DNA from: Microvenator marinus
Lineage (GTDB): Bacteria > Myxococcota_A > Bradymonadia > Bradymonadales > Bradymonadaceae
NCBI RefSeq assembly: GCF_007993755.1
Contig: NZ_CP042467.1
Coordinates: 1,526,001 to 1,590,000, forward strand
Direction: 5' to 3'
Length of the DNA: 64,000 nucleotides
Shown: positions 62,148-64,000 of the stretch, piece after piece
Position numbering within the stretch: position 1 is the first letter of the stretch
Layout of the letters: the number at the start of each line of letters is the position of its first letter
The notes under the pieces: generated by a model
What the model was told of the DNA's origin: nothing
Databases searched by the model: none
What the model saw: only the letters and a program-made list of their open reading frames with translations
Made by a program: the position numbers and the translations under genes

Positions 62148-63205
62148 TGAAATGGAATGGAATTTGGGTCTTGCTCGTAGGCTTGAGTGTTGTACTCGCG
62201 AGTGGTTGTAAGGACGAAGAAGACGCGGAGGCTGACGCACCGAGCGCGCCCCGCTCTGTCCCTGTTGAAACCGTAAGCGCCACGGCTCGCACACTCAGAG
62301 AGTCGATCATCTCGACAGCCACGGTGGACTCAAAATCGGCCGTTGATGTGGTCGCAGAGGTTCCAGGCGTGGTGATCACCCTGGACACCGAACAGGGTGA
62401 AACGGTCAAGAAGGGGCAGCGCATCGCGCAGATCCAAAGAGAAGAAGTCAATTTTGGCGTCAGCTCGGCCAAAACAGCTGTGCAACGACTGGAGTCTGAG
62501 GTTGAGCGCCTTCGCCCCCTCTACGACAAGGGCGTGATTAGCAGGCAGGTTTTTGATGAAGCCCAATGGAGGCTCCAAGAGGCTCGCTCCGAACAAAAGC
62601 GGGCATCCATGGCTGCTTCCGATTTGAGAGCGGTAGCGCCCATGTCTGGAGTCGTGGCCATGCGCTACGTAAACCTTGGACAGCAAGTCGCAACGGGAAC
62701 GCCTCTCTTCCGAATTGTCGACCCTGAAGAGCTCATCGTGGCAGTGAATCTCCCCGAGAACTCCCTCGGAAAGATTTTTGAAGGACAGGAAGCCTACGTT
62801 GAATCTGACGCCCTTCCAGACCAAACCTTCAACGGCAAAGTCGAGCGCATCAGCCCAGTTGTAGACCCGAGAACCGGCACCCTCAGAGTTCAGCTAAGTC
62901 TGGATGAAGCAGCGGCCAAGACCTTAAAGCCCGGTATGTTTGTGAAGGCGCATATCGTGGTGTCTCAGCGGCCCGACGCCGTGGCGATCCCAAGACGCGC
63001 TGTGGTCTTCACCGACGACCAATCCAACGTCTTTGTGGTCGAAGATAAAACTGCCCTCAGAAAGCCCGTTAAACTGGGTGTGAACGACGGGACGTGGGTT
63101 GAGATCCTAAGTGGTATCAACATGGGAGACAAAGTCGTGGTGCTCGGCCAAGAAGGGCTTAAATCGGGCACACCTGTGGATGCCGTGGAGCGTGAAGGCG
63201 GATGA
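62144..63205 (+). CDS. RND efflux periplasmic adaptor (membrane fusion protein)
   Basis: A 353-residue adaptor lipoprotein (lipobox LASGC, Cys22). Order: beta-barrel start, lipoyl half ('VVAEVPGVVITLDTEQGETVKKGQ' in outline), coiled-coil hairpin (about 105-145, 'QRLESEVERLRPLYDKGVISRQ'), second lipoyl half ('VAPMSGVVAMRYVNLGQQV'), beta-barrel ('ISPVVDPRTGTLRVQ') and a membrane-proximal domain. It bridges the inner-membrane pump to an outer-membrane channel. The hairpin is short, as in AcrA/MdtA relatives. Overlaps both neighbours by ATGA. No outer-membrane factor gene is in view. Confidence 0.95.
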   Translation: MMKWNGIWVLLVGLSVVLASGCKDEEDAEADAPSAPRSVPVETVSATARTLRESIISTATVDSKSAVDVVAEVPGVVITLDTEQGETVKKGQRIAQIQREEVNFGVSSAKTAVQRLESEVERLRPLYDKGVISRQVFDEAQWRLQEARSEQKRASMAASDLRAVAPMSGVVAMRYVNLGQQVATGTPLFRIVDPEELIVAVNLPENSLGKIFEGQEAYVESDALPDQTFNGKVERISPVVDPRTGTLRVQLSLDEAAAKTLKPGMFVKAHIVVSQRPDAVAIPRRAVVFTDDQSNVFVVEDKTALRKPVKLGVNDGTWVEILSGINMGDKVVVLGQEGLKSGTPVDAVEREGG

Positions 63206-64000
63206 CCCAACGTTTCTCCAAGATTGCAACATGGTCGGTGCAACGGCCAGTGGCCACTATCATGATCGTGGTAGCCGTGGCCGTCTTTGGGTACATCTCG
63301 TACCAACTCCTACCCGTAAATCTGCTTCCAGAACTCTCGTATCCAACGCTGACGGTCCGAACAGAACTCATGGGCGCAGCGCCCGAAGAGGTTGAGGACA
63401 GTGTCACACGACCGCTCGAAGAGATCGTCAGAACGGTTGAAGGCGTGGTTGGAGTGCGCTCGGCAAGCCGAGCTGGCCAATCGGACGTGGTGCTTCAATT
63501 TACGTGGAACACCGACATGGACTTCGCCACCCAGAAGGTGCGAGAACGCATCGAGTTGGTGCCACTTCCTGACGAAGCGGGCACACCACTCCTCTTGCGG
63601 TACGACCCAGACCTCGACCCGTTTATGCGTCTCGGAGTCGCCGGGCCTCAGTCCTTGGCCGAACTAAGGCGCGTGACAGAGGAAGAAGTTCAGCGTGAAC
63701 TCGAGAAGCTCGAGGGCGTAGCTATGGTGAGGGTTCGCGGTGGTCTCGAAGAGATTTTCCGCGTGGATTTGGACCCTGGAAAGATGTCCATGCTCGGCGT
63801 CACGCCCGCAAATGTGGCTCAGCGGCTCGCGTCCGAAAATATCAACGTGGCCGGAGGCGCGTTGGCCGAAGGTGATGTCACTTACCTCGTCAGAACTTTG
63901 AACGCGTTTGAAGGCCAAGACGAGATCGAAAACCTCATCGTGGCCTATCCGGAAGGAACGCCGGTCCGCCTATCCCAGGTGGCCAAAATTTGGCGAGATG
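63202..64000 (+). CDS. RND efflux pump inner-membrane subunit, 5' part only
   Basis: The first 266 residues of an AcrB/MdtB-type transporter, cut by the window edge. After the cytosolic start comes transmembrane helix 1 ('VATIMIVVAVAVFGYISY'), then 'LLPVNLLPELSYPTLTV', the porter subdomain with 'GAAPEEVEDSVTRPLE', 'VEGVVGVRS' and 'FTWNTDMDFATQKVRERIE'. It would be a proton-driven exporter; the Asp residues of helix 4 and the substrate lie beyond the edge. ATG 63202 overlaps the adaptor stop by four bases. Confidence 0.95.
   Translation, partial: MTQRFSKIATWSVQRPVATIMIVVAVAVFGYISYQLLPVNLLPELSYPTLTVRTELMGAAPEEVEDSVTRPLEEIVRTVEGVVGVRSASRAGQSDVVLQFTWNTDMDFATQKVRERIELVPLPDEAGTPLLLRYDPDLDPFMRLGVAGPQSLAELRRVTEEEVQRELEKLEGVAMVRVRGGLEEIFRVDLDPGKMSMLGVTPANVAQRLASENINVAGGALAEGDVTYLVRTLNAFEGQDEIENLIVAYPEGTPVRLSQVAKIWRD

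Overview
The window looks like a chromosomal segment of a Gram-negative bacterium of the Myxococcota/Deltaproteobacteria type, most likely a Bradymonadales-like lineage (inference, no database search). The signs are: about twenty lipoproteins among roughly fifty genes, many with Asn/Asp/Met-rich or Cys-rich linkers; 'CGDG..ECDDGN' and 'CPDGT' repeats; three eukaryote-type Ser/Thr kinases; large cytosolic hybrid histidine kinases; an AgmX/PglI-type protein; and a MYXO-CTERM-like sorting tail. Genes are densely packed on both strands. I see no insertion sequence, prophage, integrase, CRISPR array or rRNA. The only RNA gene is tmRNA (ssrA).

Layout. 1-1458: 5' part of a hybrid histidine kinase running off the left edge. 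1554-8325: a small lipoprotein, a lactate-monooxygenase-like FMN enzyme with rsgA, a giant Ser/Thr kinase carrying a decayed ATPase module, and a Cys/Ala/Pro-rich lipoprotein. 8393-15427: three overlapping signalling genes (two hybrid kinases and a REC-EAL c-di-GMP phosphodiesterase). 15437-27258: glycogen debranching enzyme GlgX, two lipoproteins, an M16 metalloprotease lipoprotein, an NB-ARC/TPR regulator with a C-terminal winged helix, and a surface protein with a C-terminal anchor. 27270-32502: a ClC transporter of probable fluoride type, a short-chain dehydrogenase with yaaA, a Ca2+/cation antiporter and a CNNM/CorC protein. 32591-38899: three repeat-rich or Cys-rich lipoproteins with ssrA between them. 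39014-48902: a LigB-type dioxygenase, two Ser/Thr kinases, udk, an esterase, an ABC1 kinase, a Gly-rich lipoprotein, a PglI-type protein, a second SDR, cytochrome c and a zinc-ribbon protein. 49129-53063: a Cys-rich lipoprotein, an acidic protein plus orphan astB plus a Sel1 lipoprotein, and a 59-residue gene. 53259-57072: a three-lipoprotein operon with a caspase-like protease. 57290-64000: a seven-gene overlapping operon from tsaC to an RND efflux pump that runs off the right edge.

How the genes fit together. Much of the segment is signal transduction (kinases, phosphorelay, c-di-GMP) and envelope or surface decoration. Housekeeping genes (rsgA, udk, tsaC, ssrA, glgX) are scattered between lineage-specific genes. 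Best candidates for something not well described: the caspase-like lipoprotein operon; the kinase with a decayed ATPase module; the acidic-protein/astB/Sel1 operon; and several RNA or operator structures (53210-53229, 35901-35964, 20109-20135, 49055-49095).
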